Shown here: positions 18,276-27,756 of the stretch, one piece after another
Layout of the letters: every line of letters starts with the position of its first letter
Position numbering within the stretch: the stretch's first letter is position 1
NCBI RefSeq assembly: GCF_004293625.1
Contig: NZ_CP033040.1
Span: 1,674,001 to 1,738,000 of the forward strand
Origin: Thiomicrorhabdus indica
GTDB lineage: Bacteria > Pseudomonadota > Gammaproteobacteria > Thiomicrospirales > Thiomicrospiraceae
Length of the DNA: 64,000 bases
Reading direction: 5' to 3'
The notes under the pieces: model-generated
Seen by the model: only the letters and a program-made list of their open reading frames with translations
Told to the model about the DNA's origin: nothing
The model's database searches: none
Program-made: the position numbers and the translations under genes

Positions 18276-18746
18276 TCAACTATTTTTTGCGGCAGTTGCT
18301 TGCACCAACTTCTCAACCTCTTCACGGAATGCATTCACATCCTGGAAAGATCGGTAAACCGAAGCAAAGCGAACATAAGCGACTTGATCCAACTCTCGCA
18401 GCGAATCCATTAACCATTCACCGATTTGAGAAGATTGAATTTCGCGAACACCTTCGGTCATAGCTTGTTTCATAATCCCATTAACAACTTGCTCAATCGC
18501 ATCACTTTTAACCGGCCGCTTTTCCAGTGCTTTGACCAAGCCATTACGAATTTTATCTTCGTCAAAGCGCTCACGATTACCATCACTTTTAATAACTCGT
18601 GGCAAAGAGAGTTCGGCAGATTCATAGGTGGTATAGCGCTCACCACATTGCAAACACTCTCGACGACGGCGGACTTGAGCCCCTTCTGTCGCCAAACGTG
18701 AATCAACCACTTTGGTATCTGGGGCATTACAGAATGGACAATGCAT
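18276..18746 (-). CDS. nrdR: NrdR, ribonucleotide reductase transcriptional repressor
   Basis: Zinc-ribbon plus ATP-cone repressor of nrd genes that responds to ATP/dATP. The zinc ribbon is formed by CPFC and [12 protein letters not shown], and the ATP cone starts [19 protein letters not shown] take the ATG at 18746: AAGGAG lies six bases upstream and the family begins MHCPFC. A longer reading from 18764 adds six unlikely residues. It leads the nrdR-ribD-ribE-ribB-ribH-nusB run. An 11-bp hairpin containing a palindrome copy lies about 37 bases upstream. Confidence 0.96.
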   Translation of the reverse strand: MHCPFCNAPDTKVVDSRLATEGAQVRRRRECLQCGERYTTYESAELSLPRVIKSDGNRERFDEDKIRNGLVKALEKRPVKSDAIEQVVNGIMKQAMTEGVREIQSSQIGEWLMDSLRELDQVAYVRFASVYRSFQDVNAFREEVEKLVQATAAKNS

Positions 18747-18782
18747 GAAAAACTCCTTACACAACTAGTGCAATCACTTTTC

Positions 18783-18827
18783 CAAAGTTTACCGCTGTCG
18801 CTATTGTTACCGGCCGGTAAACTTTTG
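18783..18827. other. Hairpin upstream of nrdR built on a palindrome copy
   Basis: AAAGTTTACCG (18784-18794) pairs with CGGTAAACTTT (18815-18825), the second arm being the right half of a palindrome copy plus its flank. No U-run follows on the minus strand, so it is not an obvious terminator. It lies in the nrdR leader or promoter. Confidence 0.55.
18809..18818. repeat. ACCGGCCGGT palindrome, intergenic (glyA/nrdR)
   Basis: Exact copy, extended to TTACCGGCCGGTAA. Confidence 0.95.
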
Positions 18828-18850
18828 AAAAATGATTTGAAAAAACGAAA

Positions 18851-18884
18851 AAACCACTCAGAAACAAATCTGAGTGGTTTAGTT
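18851..18884. terminator. glyA terminator hairpin
   Basis: AAACCACTCAG/CTGAGTGGTTT perfect 11-bp stem with an 8-base loop, about 40 bases after the glyA stop. On the minus strand it is followed by TTTTTTCG. It separates glyA from the nrdR-rib transcript. Confidence 0.85.
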
Positions 18885-18922
18885 TAACGAACCATCAAAA
18901 TGATAAATTCGAATTTTTTGTC

Positions 18923-20194
18923 TTATTTATAAACTGGCTTCGCTGCACACAGTGCAGAAACTTTCTCACGAACGTCTGTCACAACTGCTTCATCCCAAGT
19001 TTCAGAAGCTTGGTCGCAAGCATCAATCACATCACACATCCATGTTGCTAAGTTTGTGCAATCTTCTTTTGTGAAGCCACGAGTCGTTGCCGCAGCAGTA
19101 CCTACACGAATACCGGATGTCACAAACGGTGACATTGGATCATTTGGCACTGAGTTTTTATTGATTGTAATGTGCGCAGAATCAAGCGCTGCATCGACCA
19201 ATTTACCCGTCAAGCCTTTTTCAATCAAAGACACTAGGAACAAGTGGTTTTCTGTTCCACCTGAAACCACATCACATCCACTCGCTTTAAACACTTCTGC
19301 CATCGCTTTTGCGTTTTCAACCACATTTTTACAATAAGTTTTCCATGAAGGCTCTAGACACTCTTTGAAGGCAACCGCTTTTGCTGCCATCACATGAACT
19401 AGGGGGCCACCCTGACCACCTGGGAAAATTGCAGAGTTCAATTTTTTCTCAATTTCTGGGTTTGAACGCGCCAGAATCAAACCACCGCGTGGGCCACGCA
19501 ATGTTTTATGAGTCGTGGTTGTCACGACATCTGCAAATGGTACAGGGTTTGGATATTCATCACCCGCAATTAAGCCTGCAACATGAGCCATATCGACAAA
19601 CAGGTAAGCGCCGACAGAATCCGCAATTTCACGGAATTTTGACCAATCAATCACTTGGGAATAAGCAGAGAAACCAGCAATAATCATTTTTGGCTTGTGT
19701 TCATCGGCCAACTTTTGCACTTCGTCATAATCAATTTGACCACTCACCGGATCAATTCCGTATTGAACCGCGTTATACATTTTTCCAGAGAAACTCACAT
19801 GAGAACCATGTGTTAAGTGGCCACCGTGAGCCAGGCTCATACCTAGAACCGTTTCGCCTGGTTGAAGCAATGCCATGTAAACTGCTGCGTTTGCTTGAGA
19901 ACCTGAGTGTGGCTGAACGTTTGCATAATCTGCACCAAACAGTTCTTTCGCACGATCAATAGCTGCTTGCTCAACGATGTCAGCAAATTCACACCCACCA
20001 TAGTAGCGCTTGCCAGGATAACCTTCAGCATATTTATTCGTAAAATACGAACCTTGAGCTTCCATTACACGTGGACTTGTGTAGTTTTCAGATGCAATCA
20101 ACTCAATATGAGATTCTTGGCGATTTTCTTCATTTTTAATCGCATCTGCAATTAGGTCATCGTATCCAGCGATTGTCATGGATTTGGTAAACAT
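18923..20194 (-). CDS. glyA: GlyA, serine hydroxymethyltransferase
   Basis: PLP enzyme interconverting serine and glycine with one-carbon transfer to tetrahydrofolate. Key motifs are ELIASENY, the [14 protein letters not shown]-phosphate region, [10 protein letters not shown] and the PLP-lysine segment [16 protein letters not shown]. The ATG at 20194 follows GGAGAG by seven bases and gives 423 residues, close to the family length. A longer in-frame reading adds 13 residues without support. glyA next to nrdR is a conserved order. Confidence 0.97.
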   Translation of the reverse strand: MFTKSMTIAGYDDLIADAIKNEENRQESHIELIASENYTSPRVMEAQGSYFTNKYAEGYPGKRYYGGCEFADIVEQAAIDRAKELFGADYANVQPHSGSQANAAVYMALLQPGETVLGMSLAHGGHLTHGSHVSFSGKMYNAVQYGIDPVSGQIDYDEVQKLADEHKPKMIIAGFSAYSQVIDWSKFREIADSVGAYLFVDMAHVAGLIAGDEYPNPVPFADVVTTTTHKTLRGPRGGLILARSNPEIEKKLNSAIFPGGQGGPLVHVMAAKAVAFKECLEPSWKTYCKNVVENAKAMAEVFKASGCDVVSGGTENHLFLVSLIEKGLTGKLVDAALDSAHITINKNSVPNDPMSPFVTSGIRVGTAAATTRGFTKEDCTNLATWMCDVIDACDQASETWDEAVVTDVREKVSALCAAKPVYK

Positions 20195-20545
20195 CGTTAA
20201 ACTCTCCGTTATCAAAGACAAGCCAATTGGCAATGGGAAAATTTGTCAATTTGAGCATTGTAAAGACAAGACACCAAATGATTTTTTGTACGCCCATTGA
20301 ACGGCCAATTGAAGTTGTAAATTTCAAAGCGGAAATTTTACCCTTTTTCGATGATTTAACCAAATTCAAAATCAATTCCATTTTCAAGCGCAAGACTTTC
20401 GCCATTTTCTTAGAATTTAAAGACTAAAACGTATAACAATCCCTTAACACCTTTATCTCAACACTAAATATCGTTAAACTTTCTCAAAATTTATTTATTG
20501 CAATGCCCGACAGGGTGTTTTCTAGAATACAAAGGACCACGTAAA
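20195..20545. other. Intergenic region between divergent glyA and ettA
   Basis: This 351-base AT-rich region must carry promoters for both genes. Short open frames exist on both strands, but none has a ribosome site or recognisable protein. I could not pick a convincing -35/-10 pair. No palindrome copy or hairpin of note is present. Confidence 0.5.
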
Positions 20546-22213
20546 ATGGCACAATTTGTTTACACCATGAACCGAGTAGGGAAAGTCGTCCCTCCAAATC
20601 GTCACATACTTAAAGATATTTCTTTGTCTTTTTTCCCTGGCGCTAAAATTGGTGTTTTAGGTTTAAATGGTGCAGGTAAATCCACTCTTCTTCGCATTAT
20701 GGCCGGAATCGATACAGATATTGTCGGGGAAGCTCGCCCACAGCCAGGCATTAAAGTTGGCTACCTTCCACAGGAACCACAACTAGATGAAACTCTGGAT
20801 GTCCGGGGTAATATCGAATTAGCTGTTAGCGAAGTAAAAAATGCAATGTCTGAATTGGATGCGGTCTATGCCGCTTATGCTGAGCCAGATGCAGACTTTG
20901 ACGCACTCGCCAAAAAACAAGCTGAAATAGAAGATATTATTCAAGCAATGGACGGTCATAACTTAGACCGTAATTTAGAAATTGCGGCAGATGCATTACG
21001 CCTTCCAGCTTGGGAGGCAGATGTATCAAAACTTTCTGGGGGTGAAAAACGTCGTGTTGCCTTGTGCAAACTGCTTCTTGAAAAGCCAGATATGTTGTTG
21101 CTGGATGAACCAACAAACCACTTGGATGCCGAATCCATTGCTTGGCTAGAGCGCTTCTTACTTGAGTTTCCTGGAACCGTTGTCGCCATCACACACGACC
21201 GTTACTTCTTAGACAATGCAGCACAATGGATTTTGGAACTTGACCGAGGTGAAGGAATTCCTTTTGAAGGCAACTATTCCTCATGGTTAGAGCAAAAAGA
21301 AAAACGTCTAGAGCAAGAGGCCAAATCAGAAGCTGCCCGTATGAAAACCATCAAAAATGAGTTGGAATGGGTACGTCAAGGTGCTAAAGGTCGCCATGCT
21401 AAATCTAAAGCACGTCTGGCACGCTTTGATGAATTAAGTTCTCAGGAATCTCAAAAACGAAATGAAACCAGCGAAATCTTTATTCCAGTTGCCGAGCGCT
21501 TAGGTGAAAAAGTTATTGAAGTGAACAATGTATCCAAAGGTTTCGGTGATCGTTTACTGATTGACGACTTGAATTTCCGTCTTCCTCAAGGTGGAATTGT
21601 TGGGATTATTGGTGCAAACGGGGCCGGTAAATCGACCCTTTTCCGCATGCTAACCGGTCAAGAACAACCTGATACGGGTTCGATTGAATTCGGTGAAACC
21701 GTTCAATTGTCTTATGTTGATCAAAGCCGTGATGCATTGAATGACAGTAAAACCGTTTGGGAAGAAATTTCTGAAGGCGACGATATCTTTATGGTGGGGA
21801 ATATTGAAGTGAACTCACGCGCCTATTGCTCGCGTTTCAATTTCCGAGGTGGCGACCAACAGAAAAAAATTGGCCAACTGTCAGGCGGTGAGCGTAACCG
21901 AGTGCATTTAGCAAAAACACTTCGTTCAGGTGGAAACGTGCTTTTGCTCGATGAACCAACCAACGATTTGGATGTGGAAACACTTCGTGCTTTGGAAGAA
22001 GCCCTGCTTGAATTTGCTGGCTGTGCAGTGGTTATTTCGCATGATCGCTGGTTCCTGGATCGTATCGCAACGCACATGCTTGCATTTGAAGGCGATTCTC
22101 ACGTTGAATGGTTTGAAGGAAATTTCTCGGATTATGAAGAAGACCTCAAACGTCGTAAAGGTGCGGATGCAGCTCAGCCACACAGAATCAAATACAAACC
22201 AATTAGCAAATAA
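20546..22213 (+). CDS. ettA: EttA, ABC-F translational throttle ATPase
   Basis: Cytoplasmic ABC-F protein that gates entry of ribosomes into elongation according to ADP/ATP. It carries two ABC cassettes: Walker A GLNGAGKST with LSGGEKRRVALC and LLLDEPTNHLD in the first, and GANGAGKST with LSGGERNRVHLAKTL and LLLDEPTNDLD in the second. A charged linker (EQEAKSEAARMKTIKNELEW) joins them. The ATG at 20546 preceded by AAAGGA gives 555 residues, the EttA length. An upstream in-frame extension is unlikely to be translated. Confidence 0.96.
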   Translation: MAQFVYTMNRVGKVVPPNRHILKDISLSFFPGAKIGVLGLNGAGKSTLLRIMAGIDTDIVGEARPQPGIKVGYLPQEPQLDETLDVRGNIELAVSEVKNAMSELDAVYAAYAEPDADFDALAKKQAEIEDIIQAMDGHNLDRNLEIAADALRLPAWEADVSKLSGGEKRRVALCKLLLEKPDMLLLDEPTNHLDAESIAWLERFLLEFPGTVVAITHDRYFLDNAAQWILELDRGEGIPFEGNYSSWLEQKEKRLEQEAKSEAARMKTIKNELEWVRQGAKGRHAKSKARLARFDELSSQESQKRNETSEIFIPVAERLGEKVIEVNNVSKGFGDRLLIDDLNFRLPQGGIVGIIGANGAGKSTLFRMLTGQEQPDTGSIEFGETVQLSYVDQSRDALNDSKTVWEEISEGDDIFMVGNIEVNSRAYCSRFNFRGGDQQKKIGQLSGGERNRVHLAKTLRSGGNVLLLDEPTNDLDVETLRALEEALLEFAGCAVVISHDRWFLDRIATHMLAFEGDSHVEWFEGNFSDYEEDLKRRKGADAAQPHRIKYKPISK

Positions 22214-22588
22214 AACTCTACTATCCCTTGCTGCAAAAGGCTTTTTTCTGCAATGCGTTGCTCATTTACTCACGTGTAAACTGCGCTACGCGTTTCGAAT
22301 AAAAGCCTTTTTCGCTGAGGCCTAGCGAGTTTCATACTTCTTTAAATAGCTAAAACTATAAACTCCGCTTTAAATCGCATTTTTTCCTCGACCTAACTCG
22401 CTTTCGGTAGTTTTAAAAACTATCATTCTAAAATTACAATGAATGTTGATATTTAACGTCATTACTACTCACTATTTTTAAACTTTACCGGCCGGTAAAG
22501 ATTTCATCCCCACCCACAGGTCAAAGTTTTGTTTGCATCTGCAAAAACCTTTTCTATAATCGAAACATCGATTTTGGGAGAGATATTC
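22214..22588. other. Structured intergenic region after ettA
   Basis: Several inverted repeats lie here: AAAAGGCTTTT (22235) with AAAAGCCTTTTT (about 22301); TCGCTGAGGCC-TAGCGA (22311-22329); TAGTTTTAAAAACTA (about 22409-22423); and an extended palindrome copy at 22483-22500. The first pair, ending in a T-run, could terminate ettA although the loop is long. No coding sequence is evident. Confidence 0.5.
22487..22496. repeat. ACCGGCCGGT palindrome, intergenic (ettA/PAS-GGDEF)
   Basis: Exact copy extended to the 18-bp perfect palindrome CTTTACCGGCCGGTAAAG (22483-22500), upstream of the PAS-GGDEF gene. Confidence 0.95.
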
Positions 22589-23503
22589 ATGAGCGAACAG
22601 CTACAACACACTTTTTCACACTTAGAAGCAATCGCCAATGCGATGCCTGATCCGATTTTTATTATGGGACAGGATGGCACCTATCTTGACATTGTTGGCG
22701 GTCAAGAACGCACACTCTATGCCGACGGCTCGAGTCTGATTGGTAAAAAATACCATGATGTCTTACCGGAAAAAATGGCTGAGCGTTTTTTGAAGGTGGT
22801 ACAAAAATCAATTACCTCTGGACGATTAGTCGAAATTGAATATCAACTAGCAAATAGTGAAGTCGATGGTGTGGATGCAGGCCCATCAGGCGGTCAGTGG
22901 TATGAAGCACGTGTTTATCCAGTGGACAGTGACAGTTATGGTCAACCTGCTGTGATTTGGCTGGCGATTAACATCACCGCCCGTAAGTACATGGAAGAAC
23001 AAATTGAACACTTGTCTTCAAATGATCCTCTCACCAATCTGTACAACCGAGATTTCTTTTTAGATGTGCTAAATGAGGAATTAAACCGTGCCAAGATGAA
23101 TAACCAGCCATTGTCACTCATTAAAATCAATCTGGATTGTTTTAAAAACATTACCGATGGTTATGGGCATGAAATGGGTGATAAAGCGATTCTCGGTGCG
23201 GCTCACGCCATTGAGAAAGTCGCCAAAGAGATGGGGCCGATTGGTCGATTGAGTTGCGATCAGTTTATGATTGCGTTGCCAGAAGTCAAAGCGGTCGATG
23301 CCTACCGAATCGGGAAACTGATTCAAGAAAAAATTTCAGGTCATAAGTTTAAATTGGATGACGGACAAACCACCTGTCTGACCTCTCATGCCGGAGTCAC
23401 AGAATTGCGTGATTCTGAAGAAGACAGCCAAATACTCTTTAAGCGTGTTAATGAAGCAATTCAGAATTTAGCTGGCTCAAGGGAAATCATTAAAATTCAG
23501 TAA
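22589..23503 (+). CDS. PAS-GGDEF protein with degenerate active site
   Basis: A 304-residue cytoplasmic protein. Residues 10-135 form a PAS domain (IANAMPDPIFIMGQDG, then WLAINITARKYMEEQIEHL). Residues 140-304 form a GGDEF fold (NDPLTNLYNRDFF, then the active-site loop). The signature is SCDQF (222-226) in place of GGDEF, and the RxxD inhibitory site is missing. Diguanylate cyclase activity is therefore doubtful; a GTP-binding or protein-interaction role is an alternative. The ATG at 22589 follows GGGAGAG by 8 bases. Confidence 0.88.
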   Translation: MSEQLQHTFSHLEAIANAMPDPIFIMGQDGTYLDIVGGQERTLYADGSSLIGKKYHDVLPEKMAERFLKVVQKSITSGRLVEIEYQLANSEVDGVDAGPSGGQWYEARVYPVDSDSYGQPAVIWLAINITARKYMEEQIEHLSSNDPLTNLYNRDFFLDVLNEELNRAKMNNQPLSLIKINLDCFKNITDGYGHEMGDKAILGAAHAIEKVAKEMGPIGRLSCDQFMIALPEVKAVDAYRIGKLIQEKISGHKFKLDDGQTTCLTSHAGVTELRDSEEDSQILFKRVNEAIQNLAGSREIIKIQ

Positions 23504-24053
23504 GATTGAAAATTACATAACAACAATTAACCTAGCCTAACAAATCTCGTCATAACTTACATAACTTAAGTAAGCCTTAAACGCCTGAGTAAGAACTCTT
23601 TTCTTTCGCCAAGGGCTGTTAAATATTTTTATCTATCTAACAGCCCTCCTTTACATCTATTTTCCTTGTTCCCCAAGAGCTAGTAAAGCGCGGTTTCAGG
23701 TAATTCAGCAATAGACCGTAAATGATTCATTCCAAAGTAAACATTTTAGAAAACATATAAACTCAAAAACCAATAACGATACAAATATTGTACAAAAAGC
23801 CTTATCTAAAATTAATTACCCAATCTTTTTCTATTTCCTCAATACTGAATGCGTGCGGATAATACATTACATACTTATACAAAACCTATACATTTAGATT
23901 TAATTCATTTAAGATGGATATAACAAAAAATATTATGAACCCAATAAAATAAGTAAAAAAACTTAATTCATTTTACTTATAATTTAAAGAATTCATTCAT
24001 ATACAAAATTCAATAGAATCAATTCATCATTAAGTTAAATCAAGGATATAGCT
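23504..24053. other. AT-rich intergenic region before the chemoreceptor gene
   Basis: The 550 bases hold one clear hairpin (23612-23647) and otherwise AT-rich sequence. No plausible gene was found. AAGGAT lies just before the chemoreceptor start. I see no match to a flagellar sigma-28 (GCCGATAA) -10 element. Confidence 0.5.
23612..23647 (+). terminator. Hairpin AGGGCTGTTA/TAACAGCCCT, probable terminator
   Basis: A 10-bp perfect stem with a 16-base loop about 110 bases after the PAS-GGDEF stop. It is followed by CCTTTACATCTATTTTCC, only moderately T-rich. Confidence 0.55.
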
Positions 24054-25808
24054 ATGCTTTGTTCACGCCACCTGAAAACGATTGAAAAGCTTGAAAAAGA
24101 AATCTACGATTTAAAAGCGACACAGAAAGCGATTAGCCAAGCGCAAGCCATCATTGAGTTTGACACCCAAGGCAGGGTTTTAATGGCCAATAAGAACTTT
24201 AGTCATGTAATGAGTTACCCTGATAATGAAATTGTAGGCAAACACCACAGCCTGTTTATTGAAAAAGAATATGCCAAAAGCCCACAATACCAAAAGTTTT
24301 GGCAAAACTTAGCAAGTGGAAAAAATATTTCAGGACGCTTCAAGCGCATTGATAAATTCGGGAAAGAAGTTTGGTTAGAAGCTTCCTATTCACCAGTCTT
24401 AAATGAAAATGGTCATCCATATAAAATCATTAAAATCGCAAGCGATATCACTGAACAAGTACAGAAAGAAATCGAAAATCAGGGACTTATTGATGCCATT
24501 AATCGAGTGATGGCAGTCATCTCATTTGACCTCAAAGGAAATATCCTAAATGCGAACCAAAACTTTTTATCTGCATCGGGTTACAGTCAAGAAGAACTAA
24601 AAGGGAAACATCATCGCACTTTTTTAGAAAGTGATTATGCCAACTCTCAAGAATATGCAAACTTTTGGACAGACCTTGCCAAAAAAGGTTTTTTAACCGG
24701 TACTTTCCATCGTAAAAACAAACAAGGTGAAGATTTATGGCTTGAGGCAAGCTATAACGCCATACTTGATAAAAACGGTATTCCATCTAAGTTTGTTAAA
24801 TTTGCTGTGGATGTCAGCGAAAATGAAAATACTCGCTACCTACAAAACATTATTCACCAAGCTTCGGGTGTTTTGCAAAGAATGGCTGAGGGCGACCTTA
24901 CAGCACAAATGCCAAACCAAGACCGTTCAGTCAATATGTTTACACCACAAATTAAACAATTGACCGATAATATCCAGAATATGGGCACCAAACTGTCAAA
25001 CGTCATTCACCACACCATTCAATCATCCTCTATCGTTTCTACAGCTTCAAACGAAGTCAGTGCAGGCGCAACGGATATTAGTCACAAAATACAAGATCAA
25101 GCTGCAGCCATTGAGCAAACATCAGCTGCGATGGAACAAATGACATCCATTGTGCAAAACAACTCGGATAGCGCCATACAGGCAAGCAAACTTGCTGCAG
25201 CAGCAAGCAGCAGCACCAATCAATGTGTATTGGAAATGGCAAATACAATTCATGCAATGAATGATATCCAAGACTCCAGCCATAAGATTGCTCAAATTGT
25301 TAACCTAATTGAAAGCATCGCCTTCCAAACCAACTTACTGGCTTTGAATGCGGCTGTTGAAGCTGCTCGTGCAGGAGAACATGGTCGAGGCTTTGCAGTC
25401 GTTGCAGGAGAAGTACGCTCCTTGGCACAAAAATCCTCACAAGCTTCTAAAGAGATTAACGTTCTCATCGAAGAAACCGTGAAGAGGATAGATCATGGTA
25501 CACATCAGGCAACAAAATCCAGCCAATTGATGGAAGAAATTAATGCATCAATGTCTGAAATGAACACAATTGTTTCCGAAATTTCAGAGGCCTCTTCCGA
25601 ACAACGTCAAGGAATCTTTCAGGTGAATCAAGCCCTTACACAAATTGATGAAGTAATGCAGGAAAATGCGTCACTCATTGAACAAACAGCTCAGGCATCT
25701 GCAAGCATGAAAGATCAAGCCCATAACCTACAACAAAACACTGCATACTTTGTTATAAGCCGAGAGAATCAACAATCATTAGAACAACAGCTGACTCAAT
25801 CGATTTAA
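24054..25808 (+). CDS. Soluble chemoreceptor with two PAS domains
   Basis: A 584-residue methyl-accepting chemotaxis-type protein with no transmembrane segment. PAS1 (about 30-136) and PAS2 (about 152-256) are clearly related: both contain GKHH, a Phe-Trp pair and EVWLEASY or DLWLEASY, and both end in a DITE or DVSE cap. The signalling hairpin tip is [28 protein letters not shown]. Glu/Gln-rich flanking helices are likely methylation sites. The PAS pair resembles Aer-type heme or flavin sensors, so an energy or redox role is plausible but not shown. No pentapeptide CheR tether is seen at the C-terminus. Confidence 0.93.
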   Translation: MLCSRHLKTIEKLEKEIYDLKATQKAISQAQAIIEFDTQGRVLMANKNFSHVMSYPDNEIVGKHHSLFIEKEYAKSPQYQKFWQNLASGKNISGRFKRIDKFGKEVWLEASYSPVLNENGHPYKIIKIASDITEQVQKEIENQGLIDAINRVMAVISFDLKGNILNANQNFLSASGYSQEELKGKHHRTFLESDYANSQEYANFWTDLAKKGFLTGTFHRKNKQGEDLWLEASYNAILDKNGIPSKFVKFAVDVSENENTRYLQNIIHQASGVLQRMAEGDLTAQMPNQDRSVNMFTPQIKQLTDNIQNMGTKLSNVIHHTIQSSSIVSTASNEVSAGATDISHKIQDQAAAIEQTSAAMEQMTSIVQNNSDSAIQASKLAAAASSSTNQCVLEMANTIHAMNDIQDSSHKIAQIVNLIESIAFQTNLLALNAAVEAARAGEHGRGFAVVAGEVRSLAQKSSQASKEINVLIEETVKRIDHGTHQATKSSQLMEEINASMSEMNTIVSEISEASSEQRQGIFQVNQALTQIDEVMQENASLIEQTAQASASMKDQAHNLQQNTAYFVISRENQQSLEQQLTQSI

Positions 25809-25896
25809 GGTTTTTACTTTGATAAACGGTAACTTTTTTGCTTTTGAGGCGTCAATTAAAACCGCCAAAAATTATGATGATATCAGTACAGTACAG

Positions 25897-27756
25897 TCAA
25901 ATCTTATTCGATTGACTGGCAGCTTTAACCTTATACATCTGCTGATCGGCAATCTGAATCAGTTGTTGGATTTCTTCTGCCTCTTGTGGATAGTGGCTTA
26001 CCCCAATACTGGCAGAAACCGTCAAGGATAAATTATTCACCAGCATTTCCGATTCAATCGCTGTTGAAATTTTGCCGATAACTTTGTCTAAATTCCGTTT
26101 ATTGTGTAAATCCTTAATAATCACTAAAAATTCATCGCCAGACAAACGGCCAACTAAATCATTTTCTCTTAAGGATCGTTTCAGTCTGGTCGCTAGTTGT
26201 CTTAAAACTTCATCACCAACCAAATGGCCATAACGATCATTAATGCTCTTGAAGTCGTTTAAGTCAATAAAAAGAATCGCCATATGTTGCTGATGTCTTT
26301 TTGCATCAGCAATGGCTTCTTTAAAGAGACTTAGAACCAATGTACGGTTGGCAAGACCTGTCAGCTCATCATAATGCGCAGCTTGGTACAACTTTGCTTC
26401 CATGGCCTTTTCAGAAGTAATGTCTCTTGCCATACAGATGACTCGACTAAGACTTCTATCCTCAGTTTCAAATGGCAGGTTCGCCCACTGACATAAAAGT
26501 TGCTCACCATCTTTACGGATATTGGAGTTTTCAGGAACAATCAGTTCAAAGACATTTTGTCCTAATGCCTCATTGGCATAATACTGAAAAGTTTTTTCAG
26601 CCTCTCGGTTCCAGTTATAGATCATTCCATTGGTATCAATTTCCATCAAAGAGACTGGTGCATTCAAAAACAATGTTTCAAATTGCTGCCTCCGGATGTT
26701 CGCCAATTGATACTGTCGATAAAAAATAATCGCAAATAATAAAATTACACTGGATATGCCGATAGCATAATAAAACTGTTTTTTTAAGGCTTCATAGGCA
26801 AAGTCGACGGATTCATACATCAGCCCTTGAACATTATAATCTTCAGGAAGCAAGCCCAACTGGGAATAAGTATAGGCAATATGCTGCCAGCGCCCAGGAT
26901 TCATATAACCTATTTCGACTAAATCTGGACGCATTAAATTTAGCATTTTTTCAGCTTCGTAACGCAGATGCTCTCGGCTTTTTCGTTGAGAAAAGTCAGA
27001 AAGAATGAACTCTATAATTTCATCAGGATGCTGCACGGCATACTTCCAACCCTCAATAGATGCTTTACGAAAGTTTTCGACAACCTTTGGTTGACGGTCT
27101 ATCACATCCTGAGTGGTAAAAAGGTTATCGCCATAGAAATCAATTCCACTCGTAATTGGGCGAAACAACTGGTAATTAAGACCCTCTTCATCAAATGCAA
27201 ACGTCTCGTCTGTTATATAAATAGACATCGCGACTACTTTCTCTTTGATCAGTTGCTTTATGTCAAAACTATGTTCGAACAATTTCAAGTGATCTACATC
27301 AATTCCTTCACTTTTCAAATAAGCAAGCAGTTCTAAAGAGTTTGCCTCCATCATAATCGACTCAGCGGCAAGCTGATGGATATTAGTGATTCCAGATGAC
27401 TTAAGGGTAGCCAAAGCAAGTGGTGAGTGCTGCATAATTGCCGCTAAAACCACCACAGGGTCTCCCTTATGATAGTTCAACAAGAGCTCACTTGTTCCCA
27501 CACCAAATTCCGCTTCACCGGAAAGCACGGCTTGAACAGGGTTTTTATCAGCACTCGCTTCAACCAAAGCGACATCCAACCCAGCCTCTTGGTAAAACCC
27601 TTTTTTAAGAGCTGCATAATAACCAGCAAACTGGAATTGATGCTGCCATTTTAAATGCAATTTAACAGGTGTTAAATCATCAGAACCTGCCGCGATGGAT
27701 AAAGAAAATAAACTGCAAAACACCCATAACACAGCCGACCTAATCAGAAGAGTCAC
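25897..27756 (-). CDS. Membrane sensor: THI5/NMT1-like periplasmic domain, PAS, GGDEF
   Basis: A 619-residue protein. A signal peptide (1-23) precedes a NMT1/THI5-like solute-binding domain (30-320; LKWQHQFQFAGYYAALKKGFYQEAGLDV). One transmembrane helix (about 328-347) follows, then PAS (355-450) and GGDEF (460-615). The active site is SGDEF with the RxxD inhibitory site (REND) five residues before it, so an active, product-inhibited diguanylate cyclase is likely. THI5-like domains bind pyrimidine thiamine precursors and related compounds. The gene overlaps a cytosine deaminase gene by 17 bases, so the ligand may be a pyrimidine (inference). Confidence 0.93.
   Translation of the reverse strand: MTLLIRSAVLWVFCSLFSLSIAAGSDDLTPVKLHLKWQHQFQFAGYYAALKKGFYQEAGLDVALVEASADKNPVQAVLSGEAEFGVGTSELLLNYHKGDPVVVLAAIMQHSPLALATLKSSGITNIHQLAAESIMMEANSLELLAYLKSEGIDVDHLKLFEHSFDIKQLIKEKVVAMSIYITDETFAFDEEGLNYQLFRPITSGIDFYGDNLFTTQDVIDRQPKVVENFRKASIEGWKYAVQHPDEIIEFILSDFSQRKSREHLRYEAEKMLNLMRPDLVEIGYMNPGRWQHIAYTYSQLGLLPEDYNVQGLMYESVDFAYEALKKQFYYAIGISSVILLFAIIFYRQYQLANIRRQQFETLFLNAPVSLMEIDTNGMIYNWNREAEKTFQYYANEALGQNVFELIVPENSNIRKDGEQLLCQWANLPFETEDRSLSRVICMARDITSEKAMEAKLYQAAHYDELTGLANRTLVLSLFKEAIADAKRHQQHMAILFIDLNDFKSINDRYGHLVGDEVLRQLATRLKRSLRENDLVGRLSGDEFLVIIKDLHNKRNLDKVIGKISTAIESEMLVNNLSLTVSASIGVSHYPQEAEEIQQLIQIADQQMYKVKAASQSNKI

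Noticed and set aside
20227-20427. 66-codon open frame between glyA and ettA
   Set aside because: It has no ribosome site or family likeness, and the reverse strand is also open there, suggesting simple AT-rich sequence.
23504-24053. Sigma-28 promoter for the chemoreceptor
   Set aside because: No GCCGATAA-type -10 with TAAA at a proper distance could be found.
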